Below, one piece after another: positions 5,795 through 13,704 of a stretch of 32,827 bases of DNA. The position numbers and the translations under genes were made by a program. Within the stretch, counting starts at the first letter, position 1, and each line of letters begins with the position of its first letter. Below the pieces are notes generated by a model. The model was not told the origin of the DNA, ran no database searches, and saw only the letters and a program-made list of their open reading frames with translations. The stretch is from Chloroflexota bacterium (GTDB taxonomy: Bacteria; Chloroflexota; Anaerolineae; VGOG01): contig VGOG01000014.1 in NCBI GenBank assembly GCA_016875995.1, positions 1-32,827 of the forward strand. Direction: 5' to 3'.

Positions 5795-7795
5795 GTGGAA
5801 ATCTCTCTCGATCTGCCCTCAATACTGGCCTTCGCTAACCTGATCCTGTCCTCGGCCATCGTCATCGTCTCCTTCTCTCTGCTGGTCTACATCCTGACCC
5901 ACAACCTGCGCAGTTCAGTGGCCCGCTCGTTCTGTGCCCTCATCGCCTTCGTCACCGTCGTCTACGTAGGCGACGTCGCGCTCTCCGAAATCGAGACCCT
6001 GGAGGCAGCCATCCCCTGGCTGCGCTTTCAGTGGCTGGGCATCGCCTTTGTCCCGGCTGCCTACCTCCACTTCTCCGATGCCCTCCTCAGGACAACCAAT
6101 CTGACCGCACCCTGGCGCCGCTGGGCGGTCCGCGCCAGTTATCTCATAAGCGCTGCCCTTTTTGGACTGGCCGTGTCTACCGATCTCCTGGTTCACGACG
6201 GGCAGCACCTGCCCCAAATTTCCCACCTGGCCGCCGGCCCACTCTTCTGGGTGTTTGCTCTCTACTTTGTGCTCACCGTGGCCTGGGGAGCACAAAATAT
6301 CCGACGCGCTCGCCGACGTTGTCTCACCTCAACCTCCAGGCGGCGCATGACCTACCTGGGTATGGCCTTCGCTGCTCCAGGCCTGGGCGTTTTCCCCTAT
6401 CTGGTGGTGGCCAGCATGCCCTCCCCCCTCGTGTCGGGGATCGTCCTGCTTCTCTCCCTGGTCGGCAACGTCGGCGTGGCCCTGATGATCGTGGTCATGG
6501 CCTACAGCGTGGCCTACTTCGGCGTCCTCACCCCCGACCGCGTGATCAAGCACAGCCTGATCCATTACCTGCTCAGAGGCCCTTTCGTGGCCACCTGCGT
6601 CGTCATCGCCATGTTGACTATCCCCAGGGTAAGTCGCATCCTGGGACTGCCCCGCGACACGGTGCTCATCTTCACCATCGTCGGCCTGATCGTCGTGCTG
6701 CAGATTTTCATCAACCTGGCCAAGCCGTTCATTGACCGCCTCATCTACCGCCAGGACCGCGAGGAGATCACCTGGATCCAGGAGCTGGACAAACGGCTGC
6801 TGACCACCACCGACTTGAGGCAGTTCCTGGAGAACGTACTGGCTGCGCTCTGCGAGCTGCTCCGGGTTCAAAAGGGCTTCGTGGCAGTGATGGCCGGAGG
6901 AGAGCCCCACGTGGAGGTCTTTTGTGGCCCGCACCTGAGCGGGGGAGCAGAGGAGCGGGGGAGCGGGGGAGAATTCACCTCTGCACCTCCGCACCCTAGC
7001 ACCCTTGCTCAGTTGGCCCAATCCCCGTCCAACAACGGGGCATTGGATAACAGCGATTTCATCGTTCGCGACGGCTACTGGCTCTTGCCCCTGCGGACAG
7101 GGGACCGGGAATCCACTCTGGGTGTTTTGGGAGTGGACGAACGCTGCCCCCAGCCAGACCTGACCGAGGACGAGCTGGAGGTGGCCCGCGTCTTGATAGC
7201 TCAGGCCGAGTTGGCTCTGGAGGATCAACACCTGCAGCAAGGCGTCTTCACTGCCCTGCGGCGCATCATCCCCCGCATCGAACGCATCCAGCGCTGGCGA
7301 GGCACTGTGCGCTACCTCGGCTCGCCGGGGCTAGAGACCATCGAGGAGGGTCCCCTCTACGGCCCCGATTTCCAGCAGTGGGTCTGGGATGCGCTCAGCC
7401 ACTACTGGGGCGGCCCCAAGCTGACCAAGAGCCCTCTCCTCAAGCTCAAAGTGGTACAGCGAGCCCTGGAGGAGCAAGGAGGCAACCCGGCCAGGGCTCT
7501 GCGCTCCGTCCTCGACCGGGCCATAGAGTCCCTCAGGCCCGAGGGCGAGCGGCACATGACCACCGCCGAGTGGATATTGTACAATATCCTGGAGCTGAAG
7601 TTCATCCAGGGCTTGAAGGTCAGGGACATCGCCATGCGCCTGGCCATCAGCGAATCGGACCTCTATCGTAAGCAGCGAGTGGCCATCAAGGAGATAGCGA
7701 AAACGATAGTCAACATGGAACAGGGAGTAACCGTGGGGGCCGGAAGTGAAGCTGGGGCTTCCCCCCCTGAAGATCTGCATTTGGAAAGGAGGTGA
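5795..7795 (+). CDS. Multi-pass membrane sensor with GAF-like domain and C-terminal HTH-like helices, no kinase domain
   Basis: I prefer the GTG at 5795 (GGAGA 5 nt upstream, 666 residues) to the TTG at 5783. Roughly the first 310 residues hold eight or nine hydrophobic helices, resembling the 7TM/HisKA_7TM-type sensor modules of histidine kinases. Residues about 325-475 look like a GAF domain (RQFLENVLAALCELLRVQKG, later LLPLRTGDRESTLGVLGVDE). A glycine/proline-rich insert at about 381-406 comes from a low-complexity DNA element. There is no His-box or HATPase_c. The C-terminus (about 590-640) reads TAEWILYNILELKFIQG then KVRDIAMRLAISESDLYRKQ, which looks like a helix-turn-helix of the kind that decides when to act on DNA or partners. 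A membrane-tethered one-component regulator is inferred. The S1-domain gene follows after 95 nt. Confidence 0.75.
   Translation: MEISLDLPSILAFANLILSSAIVIVSFSLLVYILTHNLRSSVARSFCALIAFVTVVYVGDVALSEIETLEAAIPWLRFQWLGIAFVPAAYLHFSDALLRTTNLTAPWRRWAVRASYLISAALFGLAVSTDLLVHDGQHLPQISHLAAGPLFWVFALYFVLTVAWGAQNIRRARRRCLTSTSRRRMTYLGMAFAAPGLGVFPYLVVASMPSPLVSGIVLLLSLVGNVGVALMIVVMAYSVAYFGVLTPDRVIKHSLIHYLLRGPFVATCVVIAMLTIPRVSRILGLPRDTVLIFTIVGLIVVLQIFINLAKPFIDRLIYRQDREEITWIQELDKRLLTTTDLRQFLENVLAALCELLRVQKGFVAVMAGGEPHVEVFCGPHLSGGAEERGSGGEFTSAPPHPSTLAQLAQSPSNNGALDNSDFIVRDGYWLLPLRTGDRESTLGVLGVDERCPQPDLTEDELEVARVLIAQAELALEDQHLQQGVFTALRRIIPRIERIQRWRGTVRYLGSPGLETIEEGPLYGPDFQQWVWDALSHYWGGPKLTKSPLLKLKVVQRALEEQGGNPARALRSVLDRAIESLRPEGERHMTTAEWILYNILELKFIQGLKVRDIAMRLAISESDLYRKQRVAIKEIAKTIVNMEQGVTVGAGSEAGASPPEDLHLERR
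6938..7012 (+). repeat. Low-complexity inverted-arm insert inside the membrane/GAF gene
   Basis: A run of purine-rich units (GCGGGGGAGCAGAGGAGC and similar) is followed by GAATTC and then complementary pyrimidine-rich units (CACCTCTGCACCTCCGCACC). It encodes a GGAEERGSGGEFTSAPP-type linker in the middle of the GAF-like domain. The same architecture recurs at 22303. Confidence 0.7.
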
Positions 7796-7890
7796 AGCAG
7801 AGCGCACTTTAAGAAACTTTGCATTTTTAAGCTGGAAACGAGAACGTATTGAGTTTTGGGACAGGTTCTCACCAAGGAGAAAGGCAAACC

Positions 7891-8937
7891 ATGAATCGGG
7901 AATCAGAGTTGCGCAGAGCTCTTGGAAAAGCGCCATTAGAAGAAGGCTATTGGCAAGCACTTTTACAACAAGGAGAGAAGCCCACCAACGCTGCACCGCC
8001 CGCGGAAGGGGACGAGGTCTGGCACGGACTGTCCGCAGGATCAGGCCCAGGCCAGACCGAGCAGCAAGTTCACGACCAACTAGACCCCGAAGAGAGCGAC
8101 TCTCGCTTTCACGAAGAGATACAACCTGAAAATGCCTGGCAACTGGCCCAGGCAAGCTTCGAGAACGGTGAGATCTTAGAGCTGGAGGTCATGGATTACA
8201 ACCGTGGGGGCCTGTTGGTTCAGTTGAACGGGTTGCGAGCCTTTGTGCCAGCCTCCCAGCTCGTAGATTCACCAAATCACCTGGAATACGAAGAGAGGGA
8301 TGCTAAACTGGCCAGCCGAGTGGGAGATAACCTTTCGCTCAAGATCATTGATCTGGATAAAGAGCGCAACCGGCTTATACTCTCGGAACGAGCAGCGCTG
8401 TCCAACGAAAAGCGAGAAGCGAGACTACTGGCTGAGCTATGCGAGGGCGATATCAGGCGGGGACGGGTCACCAATCTTTGCTCCTTCGGGGCCTTCGTAG
8501 ACCTGGGAGGAGTGGAAGGGCTGATTCACGTCTCCGAGATGTCCTGGGGGCGGGTGAGGCATCCAGGCGACGCCATCCAGAGCGGGGATGAAGTAGAGGT
8601 CTACGTTATCAACGTAGATCGGGAAAAGAAAAAGATTGGCCTCAGCCTGAAGAGGCTACAGCCAGACCCCTGGACCACCGTGGAGGAGCGCTACCAGGTG
8701 GGCCAACTGGTGGAGGGCACTATCACCAACGTGGTCAGCTTCGGGGCCTTTACCCGTGTCGAGGAAGGCTTGGAAGGCCTGATCCACATCTCCGAGTTGG
8801 CCGAGGGGAATTTCCTCCACCCCCGCAAAGTGGTTAAGGAGGGCGATGTGGTCACCACACGGATCCTGAACGTTGACAGCGCTAACCACCGCCTGGGGCT
8901 CAGCCTGCGACAGGCTGGTAAATCCGTAAATTCGTAA
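7891..8937 (+). CDS. rpsA: S1 RNA-binding domain protein, three S1 repeats (ribosomal protein S1 homologue)
   Basis: The ATG at 7891 follows AAGGAGA and gives 348 residues. An in-frame TTG at 7849 lacks a binding site. The first ~90 residues are acidic and variable. Then come three S1 OB-fold repeats at about 92-165, 184-254 and 271-341. The second and third carry the canonical signature (GRVTNLCSFGAFVDLGGVEG-LIHVSE and GTITNVVSFGAF ... GLEGLIHISEL, ending KKIGLSLK / HRLGLSLR). Repeat 1 is more diverged (GLRAFVPASQL). Proteins of this kind bind mRNA on the 30S subunit; E. coli S1 has six repeats and many Gram-positive and Chloroflexota homologues have fewer. Calling it rpsA assumes there is no larger S1 elsewhere; otherwise it is an S1-type RNA-binding accessory protein. 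Confidence 0.85.
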   Translation: MNRESELRRALGKAPLEEGYWQALLQQGEKPTNAAPPAEGDEVWHGLSAGSGPGQTEQQVHDQLDPEESDSRFHEEIQPENAWQLAQASFENGEILELEVMDYNRGGLLVQLNGLRAFVPASQLVDSPNHLEYEERDAKLASRVGDNLSLKIIDLDKERNRLILSERAALSNEKREARLLAELCEGDIRRGRVTNLCSFGAFVDLGGVEGLIHVSEMSWGRVRHPGDAIQSGDEVEVYVINVDREKKKIGLSLKRLQPDPWTTVEERYQVGQLVEGTITNVVSFGAFTRVEEGLEGLIHISELAEGNFLHPRKVVKEGDVVTTRILNVDSANHRLGLSLRQAGKSVNS

Positions 8938-9095
8938 ACTCGTAGATGGAAAATTACTAGCAGAGGCAGTTCCCACGCCGCCGATTCGCGGGCATGGGAG
9001 CCCGCTCTGCTTCAAAATTTCCATCTACTGAAACTTGTAGACTCGTGGTTACGACCTACGAATCCCGAATCTACGAGCCTACGAATCCCTAATCT
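8915..9095 (+). repeat. Composite inverted repeat filling the region upstream of ftsK
   Basis: The outer arms are degenerate tandem units of about 9 bp: CCGTAAATTCGTAAACTCGTA on the left (8922-8945, overlapping the S1 gene's end) and many TACGAATC/TCTACGAG units on the right (about 9037-9095), complementary to the left. At the centre lies the 71-bp palindromic element (8947-9017) with its own 11-bp terminal arms GTAGATGGAAA / TTTCCATCTAC. The right arm reaches to within 8 bp of the ftsK start. Confidence 0.75.
8947..9017 (-). repeat. 71-bp palindromic element, copy 2, inverted relative to 3400-3470
   Basis: Its reverse complement matches 3400-3470 over the full length, with differences mainly in the stem near GCTCCCA and GGGAACTGCC. 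In this copy the flanks extend the palindrome (GTAGATGGAAA and TTTCCATCTAC), giving a longer hairpin. No encoded protein is visible, so it is MITE- or REP-like. Confidence 0.85.
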
Positions 9096-9102
9096 ACCAA
9101 CC

Positions 9103-11388
9103 ATGGCGCGTAAAAAAACTAAGAGAGAATCCTTCTGGAAACAACTGAACACTAGCCTCAAACCTCTCCAGCGAGAGATCCTGGGCCTTCTGGTGCTGGC
9201 CCTGGCAGTAATCACCCTCCTTGGCCTGTTCTCCATCACCTCTGGCGCGCTGAGCGACTGGTGGACCGGGCTTCTGCGCCGTATCTTCGGCCTGGGGGCC
9301 TATCTCGTGGCCCTGGGTCTGGCCATCGCCGCCATATCCCTGCTGCTCAGCAATCTGGGGCAAGAGCTTAAGCCTGATTGGAAGACCATCATCGGCCTGG
9401 AGACCATCTTCGTCGCTGGCCTGGCTCTCATCCACCTGCTATCCTTCAGCCAGGATCCCTGGCGACTGGCGGAAAGCGGCAGAGGTGGTGGCTTCGTGGG
9501 CTGGGCTGTATCCAGCCTGCTGATCGGTGTCCTGGGATGGCCCATCGCCCTGTTGATACTCCTGGCTATCTTCAGCCTGGGGATAGCCATAACCTTCGAC
9601 CCTTCGGCCTTGCTCAGGGCAGGTCTCTCTCGGGTCAATGTTAAGATAGTAGCTGAGGCAGCCATAGCCAGCGCTCTTTCCCTCTACGAGCGCCTTACCT
9701 CCCCCTCAGCCCTTCGACGGGGCTCAGGGCAGGCTTTGGGCGGGGAAGGAGGGGCGCGGACGGCCCCGCCACCGCTGGAAGAGCACGAGCAACCGCCAAC
9801 AGAGGTGATCATCAGGGGGCCAAAAGCTCCTGATTCTGCCATCGTCCCCCAGCAGGAGGCAAAGCCCAGAGAAAAGCCGAGGCCCTCTGCCCCCAGGAAG
9901 CGAGAGGCCAACCTGCCCCCTCTCGATCTGCTCGACCAGTCCTCGCCCCAGGCCTTCAGCCAGGAAGATGCACGTCGTCGGGCCAGGGTCATCGAGGACA
10001 CGCTACTTAGCTTTGGGGTGCCAGCCAGGGTGGTCGAGATCAGCCAGGGGCCAGTGGTCACTCAGTTTGGTGTCGAGCCGGGATACATCGAGGGAACAGG
10101 GGCCGATGGCAGCATCAGGCGAAGGAAGGTTCGGGTGAGCAAGATCACCTCGCTGGCTAACGATCTGGCTCTGGCTCTGGCCGCCTCTCCCATTCGCATC
10201 GAGGCCCCTGTGCCCGGCCGCCCCATAGTCGGAATCGAGGTGCCCAACGCGGAGACGTCGCTGGTCTCACTGCGAGGGGTGATGGAATCCAAAGAGTTTC
10301 GCCGCCTGGACTCCAGGCTCAAAATCGCCCTGGGGCAGGGGGTGGCTGGTCAGCCGGTGGTAGCGGACCTGGCTACCATGCCTCACCTCCTCATCGCCGG
10401 AGCAACCGGCTCGGGCAAATCCGTCTGTATCAACGCCATCACCACCTGCCTGGTCTTCAACAACCCTCCTGAGGACCTGCGCCTGGTGATGATAGACCCC
10501 AAGAGGGTGGAGCTCAGCCGCTTCAAAGGTCTCCCTCATCTCTTGAGTGGTGTGGAGCACGAAGCGGAGCGGGTCATCGGGGTGCTCAAATGGGTCACCC
10601 GGGAGATGGACGAGCGCTACAAGAAGTTCGCCCAGGCGGGGGCCCGTCACATGGAGGACTACAATCGCCAGGTGAAGTCCCGTCGCGACCGCCTGCCTTA
10701 CATCATCGTCATCGTTGACGAGTTGGCCGATTTGATGCTATTTGCGCCCGACGAGATAGAGTGGCTGATATGCCGCATCGCCCAGATGGCCCGGGCCACG
10801 GCGATTCACCTGATCATCGCCACTCAGCGGCCCAGCGTGGACGTGGTAACGGGGCTGATCAAGGCCAACTTCCCGGCCCGCATCAGCTTCGCCGTGACCT
10901 CGCAGGTGGATTCCCGCGTGATCCTCGATTCGGCCGGGGCCGAGAGCCTGCTGGGGGAGGGAGACATGCTCTACCTGGCCTCGGACTCCAGCAAGCTGGT
11001 CAGGATTCAGGGCTGTTTCGTATCCGACGAGGAGATAAGACGGGTGGTCGAATTCTGGCAGGCCAGGGCTGAGCCAGATTGGCTCCGAGAAGAAGAGCCG
11101 CCCTGGGAGGAGATAATGGAGGCGGAGGAGGAAGATGATCTCCTGAAAGAGGCCATCGAGTTAGTAAAAAAGTATAATCGTGCCTCGGCCTCCTTTTTAC
11201 AGCGGAAGTTGCGCGTTGGCTATCCACGGGCATCTCGCATCATAGATCAACTGCAGGAGCGGGGCATCATAGGCCCCCTGGAAGACGATGGGCGCTCTCG
11301 CGAGGTGCTCATCAGCACAACAAAGGAGGAGAGAAAGCATGGCCAAGAAGAGCAGAAAGCCGCAAAAAGCCAAGAAGGATACAGTTGA
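9103..11388 (+). CDS. ftsK: DNA translocase FtsK/SpoIIIE
   Basis: A 761-residue ATPase that pumps double-stranded DNA and coordinates chromosome segregation with division. Residues about 25-190 contain four to five membrane segments, followed by a Pro/Arg-rich linker (about 200-290) and the FtsK alpha/beta motor. Walker A is GATGSGKS at about 432-439, Walker B is [12 protein letters not shown] at about 533-544, and there is a conserved [17 protein letters not shown] segment. The C-terminal winged-helix gamma domain (about 695-750) reads [20 protein letters not shown] then [14 protein letters not shown], the KOPS-reading type. Two copies of the dispersed 21-22-bp element lie in frame in the poorly conserved membrane/linker part (9600, 9710). 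The start ATG has no Shine-Dalgarno because a repeat array abuts it. The infA gene overlaps its 3' end. Confidence 0.95.
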   Translation: MARKKTKRESFWKQLNTSLKPLQREILGLLVLALAVITLLGLFSITSGALSDWWTGLLRRIFGLGAYLVALGLAIAAISLLLSNLGQELKPDWKTIIGLETIFVAGLALIHLLSFSQDPWRLAESGRGGGFVGWAVSSLLIGVLGWPIALLILLAIFSLGIAITFDPSALLRAGLSRVNVKIVAEAAIASALSLYERLTSPSALRRGSGQALGGEGGARTAPPPLEEHEQPPTEVIIRGPKAPDSAIVPQQEAKPREKPRPSAPRKREANLPPLDLLDQSSPQAFSQEDARRRARVIEDTLLSFGVPARVVEISQGPVVTQFGVEPGYIEGTGADGSIRRRKVRVSKITSLANDLALALAASPIRIEAPVPGRPIVGIEVPNAETSLVSLRGVMESKEFRRLDSRLKIALGQGVAGQPVVADLATMPHLLIAGATGSGKSVCINAITTCLVFNNPPEDLRLVMIDPKRVELSRFKGLPHLLSGVEHEAERVIGVLKWVTREMDERYKKFAQAGARHMEDYNRQVKSRRDRLPYIIVIVDELADLMLFAPDEIEWLICRIAQMARATAIHLIIATQRPSVDVVTGLIKANFPARISFAVTSQVDSRVILDSAGAESLLGEGDMLYLASDSSKLVRIQGCFVSDEEIRRVVEFWQARAEPDWLREEEPPWEEIMEAEEEDDLLKEAIELVKKYNRASASFLQRKLRVGYPRASRIIDQLQERGIIGPLEDDGRSREVLISTTKEERKHGQEEQKAAKSQEGYS
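9600..9621 (+). repeat. Dispersed 21-22-bp element, copy B, in ftsK
   Basis: CCCTTCGGCCTTGCTCAGGGCA, read in frame as part of DPSALLRAG at the end of the membrane region of FtsK. The outer parts match the other copies (CCCTTCG ... GCTCAGGGCA), with a changed centre. Confidence 0.75.
9710..9731 (+). repeat. Dispersed 21-22-bp element, copy C, in ftsK linker
   Basis: CCCTTCGACGGGGCTCAGGGCA, read in frame as SALRRGSGQ in the variable linker between membrane and motor domains of FtsK, about 90 bp after copy B. Confidence 0.8.
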
Positions 11389-11587
11389 GGTCAAGGGTAC
11401 GGTGGTAGAAGCCCTGCCCAACGCCATGTTTCGGGTCGAGTTGGAGACTGGACACGAGGTTCTGGCCCACATCTCGGGCAAGATGAGGATGTATTATATC
11501 CGCATCCTGCTGGGCGATAAGGTGCTGGTAGAGCTATCGCCCTACGATCTGACCCGCGGTCGCATCATTTATCGTTACAAGAAGTGA
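11339..11587 (+). CDS. infA: Translation initiation factor IF-1
   Basis: The ATG at 11339 follows AAGGAGGAG with good spacing and yields 82 residues. After a short Lys-rich leader ([14 protein letters not shown]) the protein matches IF-1 throughout: [32 protein letters not shown], then [20 protein letters not shown] and [10 protein letters not shown], a single OB/S1 fold. IF-1 binds the 30S A site and helps IF-2 and IF-3 select the start codon. The leader makes it about ten residues longer than the usual 71-73. The gene overlaps the ftsK end by 50 nt and precedes DUF72 by 6 nt. In most bacteria infA sits in the ribosomal protein cluster near rpmJ, so this could be a relocated or second copy. 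Confidence 0.93.
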   Translation: MAKKSRKPQKAKKDTVEVKGTVVEALPNAMFRVELETGHEVLAHISGKMRMYYIRILLGDKVLVELSPYDLTRGRIIYRYKK

Positions 11588-11593
11588 GGAGAA

Positions 11594-12412
11594 ATGATCT
11601 ACATTGGCACAAGTGGCTACAGTTACGATGACTGGGTAGGCCCTTACTACCCATCGGATCTACCCAGGCAGGAATGGCTCTCGTTCTATGCTCAGGAGTT
11701 CCAAACCAGCGAGATCAACTTCACCTACTATCGGGTCCCCAGCCCCCGGACGCTGGAGCAGATGGAAAAGGAGACGCCTGGGGGCTTTATTTTCACCGTC
11801 AAGGCAACCCAGCAAATGACCCACGAGCGAGAGGATAACACAGAGGTCTTCGCCAGGTTCTGTGCGGCGTTAAGACCTCTGTTAGAAGCCGATAAATTCG
11901 GCTGCGTCCTGGCTCAATTCCCCTACTCTTTCCACAACAACGAGAAGAGCCGGGAGTATCTGCGCGTTTTCCGCGAGCGGATGGGCGAGCTGCCCGTGGT
12001 GGTGGAGTTCCGCAACAGGGAATGGATCTCGCCACAGATCTTTGACCTGCTGCGCGAGCTGGGTTTGGGTTTCTGTTGCGTGGATCAGCCGCGCCTCAAG
12101 GGGCTGATCCCGCCCATCGCTGAGGTCACCGGCCCGGTGGCCTACGTGCGTTTTCATGGCCGCAATGCTGCCAAGTGGTGGCAGCACGAGCAGGCCTGGG
12201 AGCGCTACGACTACAGCTACACCACCGAGGAGCTCTCCGAGTGGGTGCCCAAGATCAAGAGCCTGGACGAGCAGGCGCAGATGACCTTCGCCTTCGCCAA
12301 CAACCACTGGCAGGGCCAGGCCGTGGATACCGCGCGGCAGCTCAAGCTGTTGCTGACGCCCTTAACAGAAAGAGAGGGCACACATGCCTTGGAAACGAGC
12401 AGATTACGCTGA
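11594..12412 (+). CDS. DUF72 (YecE-like) family protein
   Basis: The ATG at 11594 follows GAGGAGAA. The 272-residue product starts with the family hallmark MIYIGTSGYSYDDWVGPYYP and keeps the EINFTYYRVP, FIFTVKATQQMTHER, VVVEFRNREW and VAYVRFHGRN segments, spread over a TIM-barrel-like fold. The length equals the family norm. The biochemical activity of DUF72 is not firmly known; the family is widespread and structures resemble TIM-barrel enzymes. Its 3' end overlaps the next gene by 29 nt and its 5' end is 6 nt from infA, so it is part of a tight plus-strand run. Confidence 0.9.
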   Translation: MIYIGTSGYSYDDWVGPYYPSDLPRQEWLSFYAQEFQTSEINFTYYRVPSPRTLEQMEKETPGGFIFTVKATQQMTHEREDNTEVFARFCAALRPLLEADKFGCVLAQFPYSFHNNEKSREYLRVFRERMGELPVVVEFRNREWISPQIFDLLRELGLGFCCVDQPRLKGLIPPIAEVTGPVAYVRFHGRNAAKWWQHEQAWERYDYSYTTEELSEWVPKIKSLDEQAQMTFAFANNHWQGQAVDTARQLKLLLTPLTEREGTHALETSRLR

Positions 12413-13028
12413 TGTACGCCCTCAAATGCAGCCGGGCGATGTGATCGCCTTTTCCGGCAAGGCCCATGTCCCTGAGATCATTAAGTGGGCAACCTGCTCT
12501 AACGTTTCTCACGTAGGCGTCATCTTTCAGTCCAGACTATTGATAGAGGGTGAGCGCCAACATCAGATCATGGAATCCACATTGCTCAATGGATTCCTGG
12601 GAGTAGTAATCAGCCGCCTGGACGATCGCCTCGAATCCTATGAGGGCAACGTATGGTGGCTTCCCCTCAGCGATTCTGTCCGAAGAAAAATGGACCTGGA
12701 GAAATTCCAGACTTTTCTGCTGGAGCAGGAAGGCAAACCATACGATGTGGCCCAGGCCATCAAATCTGCTCTCGATACCCACGAGGAACATCCCTTGCTG
12801 GGACGAATGACGTACAACATCGAAGACTTCTCCCAGCTTTTCTGCTCCGAACTGGTGGCCGCCGCCCTGGAGGCCAGCGGAGCGATATCCCACCTCAATG
12901 CCTCCGAAGTCACCCCTATTGACCTCTGCAGGTTTTCCATCTACAAGCCAGATTATCACCAACTGAAGGGAGAAAAAGAGCTTATCGAGGGCTACAACAC
13001 CCTGGCTCCTGAGGGGTGGGGTGAATAG
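12384..13028 (+). CDS. YiiX-like permuted papain-fold cysteine hydrolase
   Basis: The ATG at 12384 lies inside the DUF72 3' end, preceded by AGAGAGGG. The 214-residue protein begins with QPGDVIAFSGKAHVPEII, then NVSHVGVIF (candidate catalytic His43) and, much later, FCSELVAAALEASG (candidate nucleophile Cys154). This His-before-Cys order is the circularly permuted NlpC/P60-like arrangement of the YiiX/YebB family. Family members are predicted amidases or thioesterases acting on lipids, peptides or cell-wall parts. There is no signal peptide, so it is likely cytosolic. Its stop overlaps the GTG of the PlsC gene. That pairing with an acyltransferase fits a lipid-related role, but this is inference. 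Confidence 0.8.
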   Translation: MPWKRADYADVRPQMQPGDVIAFSGKAHVPEIIKWATCSNVSHVGVIFQSRLLIEGERQHQIMESTLLNGFLGVVISRLDDRLESYEGNVWWLPLSDSVRRKMDLEKFQTFLLEQEGKPYDVAQAIKSALDTHEEHPLLGRMTYNIEDFSQLFCSELVAAALEASGAISHLNASEVTPIDLCRFSIYKPDYHQLKGEKELIEGYNTLAPEGWGE

Positions 13029-13704
13029 CAAAGCTTTGGTCGAAAGTGACTGGCGGGATCGGTATGAATGGCCCACCGAGGACACGTGGGTGGTTGACGT
13101 AGCGCGATGGGTGGTGAACACCTTTCTGCGAACCGCCTGCAAAGTCAACGTGGTGGGGCTCGACAAAGTACCTCTAACAGGCCCCCTGATCTTGGCCACC
13201 AATCACCTTCATTCCTTCGACGCTTTCCTCCTGGCCGCTTTTTTCCCCAGGAAGATCATGTTCCTGACCCGCGCCAGCGCCTATCGGCTTCCGCCCGTGG
13301 GTTGGTTTCTGCGCATGTGCGGGGCCTTTCCTATCAAGAGAGGAGAGGCAGATCAGTGGAGTCTTGACTGGTCGTTGGAGATTCTGAAACAAGGCAAAGT
13401 GGTAGGTATCTTCCCGGAGGGTCGGTGTCAACGCAGCAGTGAAATGGCGCTGGCAAAGACCGGTGTGGCTCTTCTCGCTTGCAGAGCAGGCGCACCGATC
13501 CTGCCTGTGGCCATGCCAGGCTTCTTCCCTCTTCATACCAAGGAGTTTACAAGCTGTGAAAACGACAGAAAGAAGCGTTTTCGTCGCCCGCGAGCGCGAA
13601 CTCGCCCAACTGAACCATTCTCTCGACAAAACCATCGCCGGCCAGGGCCAGGTGTGCTTCGTGACCGGCGAGGCCGGCAGCGGCAAGACCGCCCTGGTCA
13701 CTGA
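13021..13704 (+). CDS. PlsC-type 1-acylglycerol-phosphate acyltransferase, C-terminus lost
   Basis: The GTG at 13021 overlaps the preceding stop. Acyltransferase motif I NHLHSFD (NHx4D, about residues 61-67), motif II region FPIKRGE and motif III FPEG (about 131-134) are intact, followed by APILPVAMPG. PlsC enzymes acylate lysophosphatidic acid at the inner membrane. Family similarity stops near residue 172 (base ~13537). The remaining ~55 residues are Arg/Pro-rich and are simply the +1 frame of the next gene, running through its Walker A codons before a chance stop. The natural C-terminal ~40-60 residues of PlsC are therefore missing. The downstream ATPase gene seems to have replaced them. 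The core motifs remain, so activity is uncertain rather than excluded. Confidence 0.8.
   Translation: MNSKALVESDWRDRYEWPTEDTWVVDVARWVVNTFLRTACKVNVVGLDKVPLTGPLILATNHLHSFDAFLLAAFFPRKIMFLTRASAYRLPPVGWFLRMCGAFPIKRGEADQWSLDWSLEILKQGKVVGIFPEGRCQRSSEMALAKTGVALLACRAGAPILPVAMPGFFPLHTKEFTSCENDRKKRFRRPRARTRPTEPFSRQNHRRPGPGVLRDRRGRQRQDRPGH

Noticed and set aside
6329-7240. Minus-strand open frame of 303 codons antisense to the membrane/GAF gene
   Set aside because: Composition is unlike a protein, with no ribosome site; the plus-strand gene has clear membrane helices and domains.
7786-7835. Possible third copy of the 71-bp element (shares GAAGCAGAGCG)
   Set aside because: Only 11 bases match and the palindromic core is absent; similarity could be chance.
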